Origin: DAOUBP01 sp034432655
GTDB lineage: Bacteria > Chloroflexota > Anaerolineae > CG2-30-64-16
Direction: 5' to 3'
DNA length: 55,612 nt
Assembly: GCA_034432655.1 (NCBI GenBank)
Contig: DAOUBP010000062.1
Location: 1 to 55,612 of the forward strand
Shown: positions 10,128 to 19,012 of the stretch, one piece after another
Position numbering within the stretch: the stretch's first letter is position 1
How the letters are laid out: each line of letters starts with the position of its first letter
Made by a program: the position numbers and the translations under genes
The notes under the pieces: generated by a model
Database searches by the model: none
What the model was told of the DNA's origin: nothing
What the model saw: only the letters and a program-made list of their open reading frames with translations

Positions 10128-12953
10128 ATGAGGCTGGATGCTATCATTTTCGACCTGGACGGCGTGATCACCGACACCGCCGAATATCACTATCGGGCCT
10201 GGCAACGTCTGGCCGACGAAGAGGGCCTGGTTTTCAACCGCCAGATCAACGAGCAGTTGCGGGGGGTGGGCCGCCGCGAATCGCTGGAGATCATCCTGGC
10301 GGGCCGGCCGGCCACCGAGGCCCAGATCGCAGAGATGACCGAGCGCAAGAACCGCTACTACGTCGAGATGCTGGCGGAGCTGAGCCCGGCCGACCTGTTG
10401 CCCGGCGCGTTGGAGCTGCTGCGCGAGCTGCGCGCTGCAGGCCTCAAGATCGGCGTCGGTTCAGTGAGCCGCAACACACCCACCGTGATCGAGCGCCTGG
10501 GCATCGCCGACCTGCTCGACGCGGTGGTGGACGGCCATCTGGTGACGCGCAGCAAGCCCGCGCCCGACATCTTCCTTAAGGCCGCCGAGCTGTTAGGTGT
10601 GTCGCCCGCGTTCTGCGCGGTGATAGAAGACGCGGCCGCCGGAGTGGACGCGGCGCTGGCCGCGGGCATGTGGGCGGTCGGCCTGGGCCCGGCCGAGCGG
10701 GTGGGCCATGCGCACATGCGCCTCGACTCGCTGGCCGGCGTGACGCTGGCCGACATCCGCGCTGGCCTGGAGGCAGCCGCCTGGACCGTGGCCGAGCCGG
10801 CTTTCGACCCCAGCCGCCAGAACCACAAGGAAACGGTCTTCACCATCGGCAACGGCAACTTCTGCGTGCGCGGCTGCTTCGAGGAGAGCTACCCGGGCGA
10901 GAACGCGGCCAGCTTCATGCACCGGCTGTGGGACGACATGCCGATCAATTTCACCGAGCTGGCCAACCTGCCGCGTTGGTGGGGGGTGGACATCTGGGCC
11001 GACGGCGTGCGCTTCCGCCTCGACCAGGGCAAGGTGCTGGGCTATCGGCGCTGGCTGGACCTACGCAACGGCGTCCTCTTCCGGATGGTACGCTGGCAAC
11101 CCAGGCCAGGCGGGCCGCTGCTCGACCTCCATTTCGAGCGCTTCGTCAACCTGGCCGACCCGCATCAAGCGGCGGTGCAGGTGCAGGTCGGCGTGGTGGA
11201 AGGCCGGGCCGACCTGCGCATCCGGACCGGGCTGAACGCGCATGTGGAAAACACCGGCCTGGTGCACTGGGATCTGGTTGCGCAGGAAGCCACGTCCGAC
11301 GCAGTGGCGGTGCACGTGCGCACGCGGGCCACGAAGACCGACCTGGCCGTTGCCGCGTGTGTCCACGTGCCAGGCACTTCAGAAGCGCCTGGCACGTTCA
11401 GGGAGTCATTCTGCGACGCGGACGGCCAGCCGGCGATCGAGCGCCAGGCGACGTTGAGCGCCGGCCAGACACTAACCCTTCAGAAGTTCGTCGCGATCGT
11501 GCCGGGCCTCGACGCCGCCGATCCGCTGGCCGCGGCGCTGGCGAATGCGCAACAGGCCCGTACCCTGGGCTATGCCACACTCCGCGCGGCCAACGATGCA
11601 GCATGGGCCAAAACGTGGGCCGTGTCCGACGTGATAATCGAGGGGGACATTGAGGCGCAAATCGCGCTGCGCTTCAACATCTTCCAACTGCTGATCGCCG
11701 CCCCGCGCTTCACCGATCGCGCCAGCATCGGCGCCAAGACGTTGAGCGGGTTCGGCTACCGGCATCACGTTTTCTGGGACACCGAGATCTTCATGCTGCC
11801 GCTGTTCAGCTACACCCAGCCGGATCTGGCGCGCAACATGCTGATGTATCGCTGGCATAACCTGCCCGGCGCGCGGGCCAAGGCGCAGGGCAACGGCTAC
11901 GAGGGCGCGCAGTTCCCATGGGAGAGCGCCGGCGATGGGCGGGAGGTGACCCCCAGGTGGGTGCCGCATTTCGCCGATCCCAACCAGCTCGTCCGCATCT
12001 GGACCGGCGACATCGAGATCCACATCACCGCCGATGTCGCCTATGGCGTCATGCAATACTGGCGGGTGACCGGCGATGATGCCTGGATGCGGGACTACGG
12101 CGCTGAGATCGTGCTCGACGGCGCCAAATTCTGGGCCAGCGCGGCCCGACTGGAGGAGGACGGCAAGTATCACTACCGCAATGTTATCGGCCCGGATGAA
12201 TATCACGACCGGGTGGATGACAATGCCTACACGAACTACATGGCGAAATGGCATTTGGAGACCGCGCTGAAAGTGCTGTCGTGGCTCAGACGCGCATACC
12301 CGGAAAAAGCGGCCGCGCTCGTCGCCGCCCTCGACCTGAACGAGGCCAGATTGGCTCACTGGGCAGATGTCATCGGCTGCATGTACTTGCCCCAGGATCC
12401 CGAAACCGGCCTGATCGAGCAGTTCGCCGGCTTCTTCGAGCTGGAAGACGCCGACCAGCAGGCCCTGCGCGACCCGGCACGGACCAAATCCATGCAGGCG
12501 CTGCTGGGGATCGAAGGGTGTGCGGCCACCCAGAACCTCAAACAGCCGGACGTGCTGATGCTCCAATACCTGTTGCCCGAGCACTTCTCGCTTGAACAGG
12601 TGCGCGTCAACTACGAGTACTATGATCCGCGCACCGATCACGAGCACGGCTCCAGCCTGGGCCCCAGCATCAGTACGGTGATGGCCTGTCGGGTGGGCAA
12701 CTGTGATCAAGGCTACGAGCACTTCCTGCGCGCAGCCCGGGCCGACCTGCTCGACGTACGCCACAACGCGGGCGACGGCATTCACGGCGCCAGCGCGGGA
12801 GGGCTGTGGCAGGCGGTTGTCTTTGGCTTCGCCGGCCTGAGGGTGACCGAAAGCGGTTGGGAGGTCCACCCCATGTTGCCGGATGGTTGGACGCGACTGG
12901 CGTTCAAGTTCTTCTTACGGGGGAAGTTGGAGAGCGTGGATTTGCAGCGCTAG
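10128..12953 (+). CDS. Beta-phosphoglucomutase / GH65 disaccharide phosphorylase fusion
   Basis: This 941-residue fusion has an N-terminal HAD domain (about 1-215) carrying FDLDGVITDT with Asp9 and Asp11, the nucleophile and acid/base of beta-phosphoglucomutase. A GH65 phosphorylase follows (about 225-941) with the signature GPDEYHDRVDDNAYTNYMA and catalytic Glu691. GH65 cleaves maltose, trehalose, kojibiose or nigerose with phosphate, giving beta-glucose-1-phosphate, the substrate of the fused mutase, which yields glucose-6-phosphate. The disaccharide cannot be decided here; trehalose or maltose fits the trehalose synthase gene nearby. The gene directly follows the second LacI. A strong hairpin is embedded in frame at 11365-11397. 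Confidence 0.9.
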   Translation: MRLDAIIFDLDGVITDTAEYHYRAWQRLADEEGLVFNRQINEQLRGVGRRESLEIILAGRPATEAQIAEMTERKNRYYVEMLAELSPADLLPGALELLRELRAAGLKIGVGSVSRNTPTVIERLGIADLLDAVVDGHLVTRSKPAPDIFLKAAELLGVSPAFCAVIEDAAAGVDAALAAGMWAVGLGPAERVGHAHMRLDSLAGVTLADIRAGLEAAAWTVAEPAFDPSRQNHKETVFTIGNGNFCVRGCFEESYPGENAASFMHRLWDDMPINFTELANLPRWWGVDIWADGVRFRLDQGKVLGYRRWLDLRNGVLFRMVRWQPRPGGPLLDLHFERFVNLADPHQAAVQVQVGVVEGRADLRIRTGLNAHVENTGLVHWDLVAQEATSDAVAVHVRTRATKTDLAVAACVHVPGTSEAPGTFRESFCDADGQPAIERQATLSAGQTLTLQKFVAIVPGLDAADPLAAALANAQQARTLGYATLRAANDAAWAKTWAVSDVIIEGDIEAQIALRFNIFQLLIAAPRFTDRASIGAKTLSGFGYRHHVFWDTEIFMLPLFSYTQPDLARNMLMYRWHNLPGARAKAQGNGYEGAQFPWESAGDGREVTPRWVPHFADPNQLVRIWTGDIEIHITADVAYGVMQYWRVTGDDAWMRDYGAEIVLDGAKFWASAARLEEDGKYHYRNVIGPDEYHDRVDDNAYTNYMAKWHLETALKVLSWLRRAYPEKAAALVAALDLNEARLAHWADVIGCMYLPQDPETGLIEQFAGFFELEDADQQALRDPARTKSMQALLGIEGCAATQNLKQPDVLMLQYLLPEHFSLEQVRVNYEYYDPRTDHEHGSSLGPSISTVMACRVGNCDQGYEHFLRAARADLLDVRHNAGDGIHGASAGGLWQAVVFGFAGLRVTESGWEVHPMLPDGWTRLAFKFFLRGKLESVDLQR
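11365..11397. repeat. Intragenic palindrome of the acgtgccaggc family
   Basis: acgtgccaggc (11365-11375) pairs perfectly with gcctggcacgt (11387-11397), and the inner cttc/gaag extends the stem. It lies inside the GH65 domain and encodes HVPGTSEAPGTF. The same palindrome core is intergenic at 2965, 55311 and 55414. Confidence 0.7.
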
Positions 12954-12956
12954 GTG

Positions 12957-12998
12957 TCGGGCCGCCCAAGGGTCCTGGCAGACGAGCAGGCGGCCCGA
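12957..12998. terminator. Stem-loop after the phosphorylase fusion
   Basis: tcgggccgcc pairs perfectly with ggcggcccga around a 22-nt loop, starting just after the stop codon. There is no T-run, so it is a weak terminator or a processing hairpin. Confidence 0.5.
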
Positions 12999-13110
12999 TC
13001 ACATCTAACCTGCGCACCGGGCACAGGCCAGACAAATGTAAAACTATAGCAGCAAAACCATTGACTGGCAAAAGTGCCCGGTACGCATGGAACTGGGGGA
13101 GGTGAGCACC

Positions 13111-13170
13111 AAACTACCAATCTATCAATTGCCAGTTTACCGATCTACTAATCTACCAATCACTACATAT
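13111..13170. repeat. Word-repeat spacer (ctaccaatc units)
   Basis: About 60 nt of degenerate ctaccaat / ctatcaat / ctactaat words lie upstream of the second binding-protein gene. The composition is unlike that of the flanking coding DNA. Confidence 0.5.
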
Positions 13171-13186
13171 CCAGGGAGGAAACACC

Positions 13187-14530
13187 ATGCGTACCTATCG
13201 CTATACTGTGCTGTTGGTTCTGGTGGTTCTGGCACTGATTGCCAGTGCTTGTGGTCCGCGCGCCACGCCGGCCCCAACGCCGGCACCGGCACCGGCTGCA
13301 GAGCCCACCAAGGCACCCGAGGCCCCGGCTGCAGCTCCGGCCGCCCCTTACTCATTGAAAGCCTTTGAGGTGGAGCCCGGCGCGAAGATCGTCTTCTCGG
13401 GCTGGGGTGATGAGACCGAGCAGAAGATCTATCGCGACTCCATCGTCCGCTTCAACAAGATTTACCCCGGGGTCACCGTGGACTTCCAGCCCATCCCGGC
13501 CGACTTCCAGACCAAGATCAAGGCCATGATGGCCGGTGGCACCGCGCCGGATGTCTTCTACGTGGACGACCAGCTCATGACCGCCTTCGGTGCGGCGGGC
13601 CAGCTCATGCCGCTGGATGATTACATGGCCCAGGCCGGCGTGAGCCGCAACGACTTCATCCCGGCGCTGCTCACCATCTTCACCCTGAACGGCAAGACCT
13701 ACGCCCTGCCCAAGGACTGGGGCACCCTGGGCCTGGTCTACCTGCCCGAAGCGTTCCAGGCCGCCGGCATCCCCGAGCCCACCGCCGATTGGACCTGGGA
13801 CGACCTGAAGAAGGCCGCCGAGGCCATCCAGAAGACCGGCAAATACGGCGGCTTCTGCATGAACGCTGACTGGGCCCGTTTCGCCCCCTTCGCCTTCGGC
13901 AACGGCGGCGCCTACGCCAACGAGGATAACACCGCGCCCACCCTCGACACGCCCGAGGTGAAGGAGGCGGCCCGCTTCGTCACCGACATGAAGAAGGCCG
14001 GCACCATCGTCACCTCCGCCGATGTCGGCGCCGGTTGGTGCGGCGAGGCCATCGGCAAGAAGCTCGTGGGCATGACCTACGAGGGCGGCTGGATGGTCAA
14101 CTTCATGAAGCAGAACTACCCTGACGTGGCCTGGAAGGCAGTGCCGCTGCCCGCTGGCCCCAAGGGCAAGGCCGATGTCATCTTCACCAACGGCATCGGC
14201 GTCAACGCCGGCACCAAGTTCCCGAAGGCAGCTGCTGCCTTCGCCATCTTCCTCACCAGCCGCGACAACCAGGCCGAGATCGTTAAGACCGGCTTCGCTT
14301 ACAGCACGCATCCGGACCAGCTCGACCTGGTGGTGGATCCCAACGACAAGGCCATCGCCCAGGGCGGCACCTTCCCGCTGACCCGCGTGGCCTATTGGGG
14401 CCCCAACACCGGCAAGGTCAACGATACCGTCTCCAAAGCTCTGGAGCGCATCTACCTGGGCGACCAGACCGTGGATGAGGCCTTCAAGCAGGCACAGCAG
14501 GAAGTCCAGGCTGCGCTGGAAGGCAAGTGA
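13187..14530 (+). CDS. CUT1 ABC transporter sugar-binding lipoprotein (second system)
   Basis: The 447-residue family-1 solute-binding protein has a lipoprotein signal whose cleavage site is before Cys22 (LIASAC), followed by a proline/alanine linker (about 24-54). The binding domain begins near KIVFSGWGDETEQKIYRDSI and contains the AGGTAPDVFYVDD segment typical of this family. GGAGG precedes the ATG. It is unrelated in detail to the AglE-like protein at 1487, so it should bind a different sugar. Downstream are two permeases and then DUF624 and GH130 genes, which hints at a mannoside or similar oligosaccharide. Confidence 0.9.
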   Translation: MRTYRYTVLLVLVVLALIASACGPRATPAPTPAPAPAAEPTKAPEAPAAAPAAPYSLKAFEVEPGAKIVFSGWGDETEQKIYRDSIVRFNKIYPGVTVDFQPIPADFQTKIKAMMAGGTAPDVFYVDDQLMTAFGAAGQLMPLDDYMAQAGVSRNDFIPALLTIFTLNGKTYALPKDWGTLGLVYLPEAFQAAGIPEPTADWTWDDLKKAAEAIQKTGKYGGFCMNADWARFAPFAFGNGGAYANEDNTAPTLDTPEVKEAARFVTDMKKAGTIVTSADVGAGWCGEAIGKKLVGMTYEGGWMVNFMKQNYPDVAWKAVPLPAGPKGKADVIFTNGIGVNAGTKFPKAAAAFAIFLTSRDNQAEIVKTGFAYSTHPDQLDLVVDPNDKAIAQGGTFPLTRVAYWGPNTGKVNDTVSKALERIYLGDQTVDEAFKQAQQEVQAALEGK

Positions 14531-14562
14531 GACAGATCGCGGCCTGACAACACCGTATAAGT

Positions 14563-14617
14563 GAGGCTTCGGCCGGTGAAACGGTTGCCGCAGAGCCGGG
14601 AAACCGGCTGAAGCCTC
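14563..14617. repeat. REP-like palindrome, gcttcagccggt family, copy 1
   Basis: gaggcttcggccggt (14563-14577) pairs with accggctgaagcctc (14603-14617) with one mismatch, in the 130-nt gap between binding protein and permease genes. Related palindromes occur at 35010 and 41627. Here it may also limit read-through into the permease genes. Confidence 0.65.
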
Positions 14618-14660
14618 CCATGTAGGTTGCCGATGGACATCGGTTTCAGGAGGTTCACCC

Positions 14661-15902
14661 ATGGCAGCAACCAGCATGAGTCCCGCAAAACCGCCAACCA
14701 CCGCGGGACGGCCCTGGCTGGCAGCAGCGATCACGTTCCTGCTCACCACCTTTGTGATCACGGCGGCCACATTGATCTCTGCGCCGACCAGGGGCATCCG
14801 CATCTTTCCGCTGGGGCGCTATCTCTCCGAAGCGGTCAGTTCGGGCCGTTGGTTCGTAATCGCCGGCATCCTGTTGGGGGTCGTCGTCGGCGTGCTGGCC
14901 GCTCTGGTCATCTACCGCATCTGGAGCCACCAGGAACGCAGACAGGAGACGATCACTGCCTATCTCTTTCTGGCGCCCTATCTGATCATCACGATCGTCT
15001 TCACGGTCGGCGTGCTGCTGTTCGCCCTCTACATCGCCTTTCACCAGTACGACATCTTCACTGCGCCGAAGTTCATCGGGGGCGAGAATTTCGTGCGGGC
15101 GTTTAAGACCAAAGACTTCCTGCAGTCGCTGGTGAACGTTTTTTGGTACGCACTGGTGGTAACCATCGTGCAAACCATCCTGGCACTGCTGCTGGCCGTG
15201 CTGTTGAACGACAGGTTCCGAGGCCGCAACTTCTTCCGCACCATCTTCTACACGCCCAGCGTCACATCTTCGGTGGTCATCTCCATGATCTTCTGGTGGC
15301 TCTATCTCAAGACCGGCTACTTGAACTTCGCCATCGAGCGGTTCCTGGGCCTGTTCGGCGTCGGCTGGGAGCGGGTTGAGTGGCTCAACAATCCACGGGG
15401 CCTGTTCCAATTGATCGCCATGGCTTTCGGCGGCAACATCTCGTCCGACCTGTGGTATCTGCGCGGGCCCAGCGTCACTCTGATGGCCATCATGTTCCAG
15501 AACATCTTCACCACTATCCCAACTTTCATGCTGATGTTCCTGGCCGCGCTGCAGGATATCCCCAGCAGCATATACGAAGCCGCTTCCATAGACGGCGCTA
15601 ACGGCCGCCAGCAGTTCTTCAACATCACCGTCCCTATGCTGCGGCCGGCCATCCTGCTGGTGCTGGTGCTGAGCACCATCGGCACGTTGCAAATCTTCGA
15701 CCAGGTCAAGATCCTGACCTCCGGCGGGCCGCTGGGAACCACATTGACGCCGGTCTATCTGGTCTATCGGGAGGCGCTCGGCACGCAAGGCCAGATCCAG
15801 ATGGGCTACGCCTCGGCCATGGCGTTCATCCTGGCGGCAATCATCTTTGTCTTCACCTTCCTGCAGCGCCGGTTCATCGAGCGCGGCACGGAGCAGTATT
15901 AG
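14661..15902 (+). CDS. CUT1 ABC transporter permease (MalF/UgpA type)
   Basis: The 413-residue membrane protein is longer than a basic permease because of a two-helix N-terminal extension (about 15-95) before the six-helix core. The EAA loop is visible as YEAASIDGANGRQQFFNITV (about 308-327). CAGGAGG lies about 8 nt before the ATG. It pairs with the permease at 15913 and the lipoprotein at 13187. The N-terminal extension has a periplasmic loop of unknown role. Confidence 0.9.
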   Translation: MAATSMSPAKPPTTAGRPWLAAAITFLLTTFVITAATLISAPTRGIRIFPLGRYLSEAVSSGRWFVIAGILLGVVVGVLAALVIYRIWSHQERRQETITAYLFLAPYLIITIVFTVGVLLFALYIAFHQYDIFTAPKFIGGENFVRAFKTKDFLQSLVNVFWYALVVTIVQTILALLLAVLLNDRFRGRNFFRTIFYTPSVTSSVVISMIFWWLYLKTGYLNFAIERFLGLFGVGWERVEWLNNPRGLFQLIAMAFGGNISSDLWYLRGPSVTLMAIMFQNIFTTIPTFMLMFLAALQDIPSSIYEAASIDGANGRQQFFNITVPMLRPAILLVLVLSTIGTLQIFDQVKILTSGGPLGTTLTPVYLVYREALGTQGQIQMGYASAMAFILAAIIFVFTFLQRRFIERGTEQY

Positions 15903-15912
15903 GAGGCGCCCC

Positions 15913-16806
15913 ATGACAGTCGCAACCGCTGCAAAGCCCCAACGCCTGATCACCTCGGAAGAAGCAGCGCGCGCCCGCCGCATCCAGCTGGCGTTGAAAT
16001 ACGTCCTGCTGATCGCCATCGGCCTGGTGGCGCTGGCGCCCTTCATCCTGGCGTTCCTGGGCACTTTCAAGACCGACGCCGAGATCATCGCCTACCCGCC
16101 CAAGCTGCTGCCGGAAAAATGGCTGTTCGGCAACTGGGCCAAAACGTGGAATACCGATTTCGGCGAGGGCGCTACCTTTCCGCGCTGGCTGTGGAACACG
16201 GCGGTGGTTTCGGTCGGTTCGGCGATCTTGCAAGTGATCGCTTGCTCGATGGCCGCCTACGCCTTCGCGCGGCTACGCTTCCCCGGCAAGGACGGGGTAT
16301 TCGCCTTCATGCTGGCCAGCATGATGATCCCCGGCGCCGTGACCCTGATCCCCTCGTATGTGGTGATGACCAAGATCGGGTTCATCAACACCTACTGGTC
16401 GTTGCTGGTGCCGTCGGCCATCAGCGCAGGGAACATTTTCCTGTTGACCCAGTTCCTGAAAGCCGTGCCACGGGAGCTGGAGGAGGCCGCGTTCGTGGAC
16501 GGCGCTTCTCGCTTCCGCATCTATAAGGATGTGGTGCTGCCGTTGGCCCGACCGGCGCTGTTGACCGTGTTCATCTTGCAGTTCCAGGGGATGTGGAACG
16601 CGTTCATGGCGCCGCTGCTCTACCTGAACACGCCCCGGATGTGGGTGCTGAACGTGGCCATCTCCACCTTCCAGCAGCAGTACAAAGCGGCCTGGAACCT
16701 GACCCTGGTGGCAGCCATGTTCAATGCGATCCCTGTGCTGGTGTTGTTCGCCTTCTTCAGCCGGTACTACATCGAAGGGATCAGCTACGCGGGGTTGAAA
16801 GGTTAG
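15913..16806 (+). CDS. CUT1 ABC transporter permease (MalG/UgpE type)
   Basis: This 297-residue permease has six membrane segments and an EAA loop ELEEAAFVDGASRFRIYKDV. It ends with the typical YYIEGISYAGLKG. The ATG at 15913 is chosen because AGGAGG at 15901-15906, overlapping the preceding stop, is correctly spaced and the upstream in-frame extension is low-quality. It should form the membrane channel with the preceding permease. No ATPase gene follows. Confidence 0.92.
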   Translation: MTVATAAKPQRLITSEEAARARRIQLALKYVLLIAIGLVALAPFILAFLGTFKTDAEIIAYPPKLLPEKWLFGNWAKTWNTDFGEGATFPRWLWNTAVVSVGSAILQVIACSMAAYAFARLRFPGKDGVFAFMLASMMIPGAVTLIPSYVVMTKIGFINTYWSLLVPSAISAGNIFLLTQFLKAVPRELEEAAFVDGASRFRIYKDVVLPLARPALLTVFILQFQGMWNAFMAPLLYLNTPRMWVLNVAISTFQQQYKAAWNLTLVAAMFNAIPVLVLFAFFSRYYIEGISYAGLKG

Positions 16807-16807
16807 T

Positions 16808-16857
16808 TGGGTATCAGGTATTGGGTGTTGGACAATACCCGACGCCTAATACCCAAA
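16808..16857. repeat. Word-repeat spacer with inverted symmetry (tattgggt units)
   Basis: ggtatcaggtattgggtg and cgacgcctaataccc form an imperfect inverted repeat made of variants of one 7-8 nt word. It fills the gap between permease and DUF624 genes. Confidence 0.5.
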
Positions 16858-16868
16858 TTGGAACAACC

Positions 16869-17468
16869 ATGCTGCATCTCCTGCGCCTCTTCGCTCGCAC
16901 CATCGGGCACTGGTGGCGCGAGTTCGTGTTACTGCTGGCGCTCAACCTGCTCTGGCTGCTGGCGCAGCTGACGGTGGTGCTGGGGCCGCCCGCCACGGCC
17001 GCGCTGGTCGCGGTTGCCGGCCGCGTGGCCGATGGTGAGTTGACCGATTTCGGCGACTTCTGGCGCGCGCTGCGGGCCAACTTCACGGCCGCCTGGCGCT
17101 GGGGCCTGCTCCAGGGGCTGGTCTACGGTGTGTTGGGGTTCAACCTGGTGGCCTATGCCGGCCGGGACGGCGTGGGCATCCTGACCCTCCGCTACGCCTG
17201 GACCCTGATTCTGTTCATCTGGTTTGCGATCAACCTTTACTTCTGGCCGCTGTATTTCGAACAGATAGACCGGCGGCTCACCACCACTTTGAGCAACGCA
17301 AGCAAGATGGCGCTGCTGAACCCAGGTTTTACCTTGGGCTACGCGCTGTTGGCCCTGACGTTCATCGCCGCCAGCGTCCTCTCCGGGCTGCTGCTGGGTG
17401 CGGTGATGGCCGCCTGGCTGGCTTTGTGGAGCACGCTGGTGGTGCGGCATCTCCTGGAGAAACCATGA
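16869..17468 (+). CDS. DUF624 (YesL-like) membrane protein
   Basis: The 199-residue protein has about five hydrophobic segments (near 17-40, 75-95, 108-130, 150-175 and 175-195). Its overall pattern fits DUF624, a family often found beside oligosaccharide ABC importers (YesL in Bacillus). Its function is not established. The stop codon overlaps the GH130 start (ATGA at 17465-17468), so the two products are probably made in step. The family call rests on helix pattern and context and is moderately sure. Confidence 0.65.
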   Translation: MLHLLRLFARTIGHWWREFVLLLALNLLWLLAQLTVVLGPPATAALVAVAGRVADGELTDFGDFWRALRANFTAAWRWGLLQGLVYGVLGFNLVAYAGRDGVGILTLRYAWTLILFIWFAINLYFWPLYFEQIDRRLTTTLSNASKMALLNPGFTLGYALLALTFIAASVLSGLLLGAVMAAWLALWSTLVVRHLLEKP

Positions 17469-18394
17469 AACTACAACGCCACCCTGAAAACCCGCTTCTG
17501 CTCCCCGATCCCAACTCGGACTGGGAGTGCTACAACGTCTTCAACCCCGCGGTAGTGTATCATAACGGCCTGTGGCACATGTGGTATCGCGCCCAGGGCC
17601 TGGACTGGGTCAGCCGCATCGGTTACGCGGTGAGCGCGGACGGCGTGCACTGGAACCGTCTGCGCCGGCCGGTGCTGGCGCCGCATGACGGCTCCGATGC
17701 GCGCGGGATCGAGGACCCGCGCGTGACCGAGCTGGAAGGTGCTTTCTACATGTGCTATACCGCTTATGGCCGCGAGTTTCAGGGATCAGGCCGGCCCACC
17801 CACGCTGGGGGCGGCATCACGCCCATGATCGCGCGCAGCACAAACCTGATCACCTGGGAGCGACTGGGCCCGATCGTGGTCGGGGAGGACAACAAGGACC
17901 ACGTGCTCTTCCCGCGCAAGATCGCCGGTCGCTATGCAGCTTTGCACCGCCGTTGGCCGGACGTCTGGATCGCCTATGCGGACGACTTGCTGACCTGGCG
18001 GCCCGAGGACATGCACCCCATCTACGGCCCGCGTCGCGACGATCCGCAGGCCTGGGATCGCAAGAGTGTGGGCAGCAACGGCGTGCCCATTGAAACGCCC
18101 GCCGGCTGGTTGCTGATCAACCACGGTTACGACGAGGACCATATCTACAAATTCGGCGTGATCCTGCTGGACCTGGAAGACCCGACGCGCGTGATCCGGC
18201 GGCCCAAGGCAGCCATCTTCTGGCCCGAGGAGCTGTGGGAGTTGCGCGGTGATGTGCCAAACGTTGTCTTCTCCTGTGCCAACCCGGTGGTAGACGGCAC
18301 CGTCTACGTGTTCTACGGCGGCGGCGACCATGTCGTCGGGCTGGCGACCTGCCGATTGGCCGACCTGTTAGACTACGCGCGGCACGGCGATTGA
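17465..18394 (+). CDS. Glycoside hydrolase/phosphorylase family 130 (GH130)
   Basis: This 309-residue single-domain five-bladed propeller enzyme has the family hallmark RGIEDPRVT (about 79-87), which carries the catalytic Asp. Other conserved stretches are LFPRKIAGRYAALHR and LLINHGYDEDHIYKFG. GH130 members phosphorolyse or hydrolyse beta-mannosides (beta-1,4-mannosyl-glucose, beta-1,2-mannobiose). The substrate is not readable here. The ATG is chosen over an upstream in-frame ATG because it overlaps the DUF624 stop and starts the conserved fold. There is no signal peptide, so it is cytoplasmic, acting on sugar brought in by the second importer. Confidence 0.85.
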   Translation: MKLQRHPENPLLLPDPNSDWECYNVFNPAVVYHNGLWHMWYRAQGLDWVSRIGYAVSADGVHWNRLRRPVLAPHDGSDARGIEDPRVTELEGAFYMCYTAYGREFQGSGRPTHAGGGITPMIARSTNLITWERLGPIVVGEDNKDHVLFPRKIAGRYAALHRRWPDVWIAYADDLLTWRPEDMHPIYGPRRDDPQAWDRKSVGSNGVPIETPAGWLLINHGYDEDHIYKFGVILLDLEDPTRVIRRPKAAIFWPEELWELRGDVPNVVFSCANPVVDGTVYVFYGGGDHVVGLATCRLADLLDYARHGD

Positions 18395-18495
18395 TCAACT
18401 GGCCCGCTTTCGCGAAATCCGGGCACCCGTGGTAGACTCAATGGGCTGCAGCCACCGGACGAATTCAGAAACGGGTTGGTCTGGCGCAACGGTGT

Positions 18496-18545
18496 CACCG
18501 AATGAATTCGGTGCCTGGCAAGACGAAAAGTGCGCTCAAGCGCAC
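18496..18545. repeat. Two small palindromes in the gap after GH130
   Basis: caccgaat-ga-attcggtg (18496-18513) and gtgcgc-tcaa-gcgcac (18530-18545) lie between the GH130 stop and the next start. A gtgcctggca fragment between them resembles the tgccaggca repeat family. The first ORF start at 18502 would fall inside the first palindrome, one reason to prefer a later start. Confidence 0.45.
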
Positions 18546-18561
18546 TGGCTGGAGGTCGCCT

Positions 18562-18990
18562 GTGATCACCATCCTGGAAGTTTCGATCATCGTACTGATC
18601 GCCATCCTCTTAATCGTGCTGCTCGCGCGCGCCTTCAGCCGACCGAACGAACCCTCCGCTGCGGCGCATACGGTGACGCTGGTACGCTCCCCGCGCGCCG
18701 CGGACGGCCGTGAAGAAACCCGGCTGCTCATCAACGACCAACTGATCCTGACAGCAACCAACGACGGCATGCGTTTGGCAGCTTACACCGAGGAGGTTGA
18801 GCAGTTGGAGATGTTGGCGGCCCGCATCGCGTCCGCCTTGGGGGTGAGTGTGTCGTTCACCCGGCTGCCGGGCAAAGGCACAGAGAACACCGAAGGGATC
18901 GCTGTGCGTTCACTGCCGCGCGTGGAAGAGGACGAGGAGTCTGAACCCGGATCCCCGGCCAGGCCGAAACGCAGCCAGGCCGCACTGTGA
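18562..18990 (+). CDS. Small single-pass membrane protein, function unknown
   Basis: From the GTG at 18562 the protein has 142 residues. GGAGG at 18551-18555 supports this start; an ATG at 18502 would add 20 residues but has no ribosome-binding site. An N-terminal membrane helix (ITILEVSIIVLIAILLIVLL) is followed by a cytoplasmic or outer domain of about 90 residues with alternating beta/helix character. The tail is acidic then basic (EEDEESEPGSPARPKRSQ). No family is recognised. It is 22 nt upstream of the fructokinase, so probably co-transcribed. Confidence 0.65.
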   Translation: MITILEVSIIVLIAILLIVLLARAFSRPNEPSAAAHTVTLVRSPRAADGREETRLLINDQLILTATNDGMRLAAYTEEVEQLEMLAARIASALGVSVSFTRLPGKGTENTEGIAVRSLPRVEEDEESEPGSPARPKRSQAAL

Positions 18991-19012
18991 ACATCTCCAG
19001 AAGGAGTCCATC

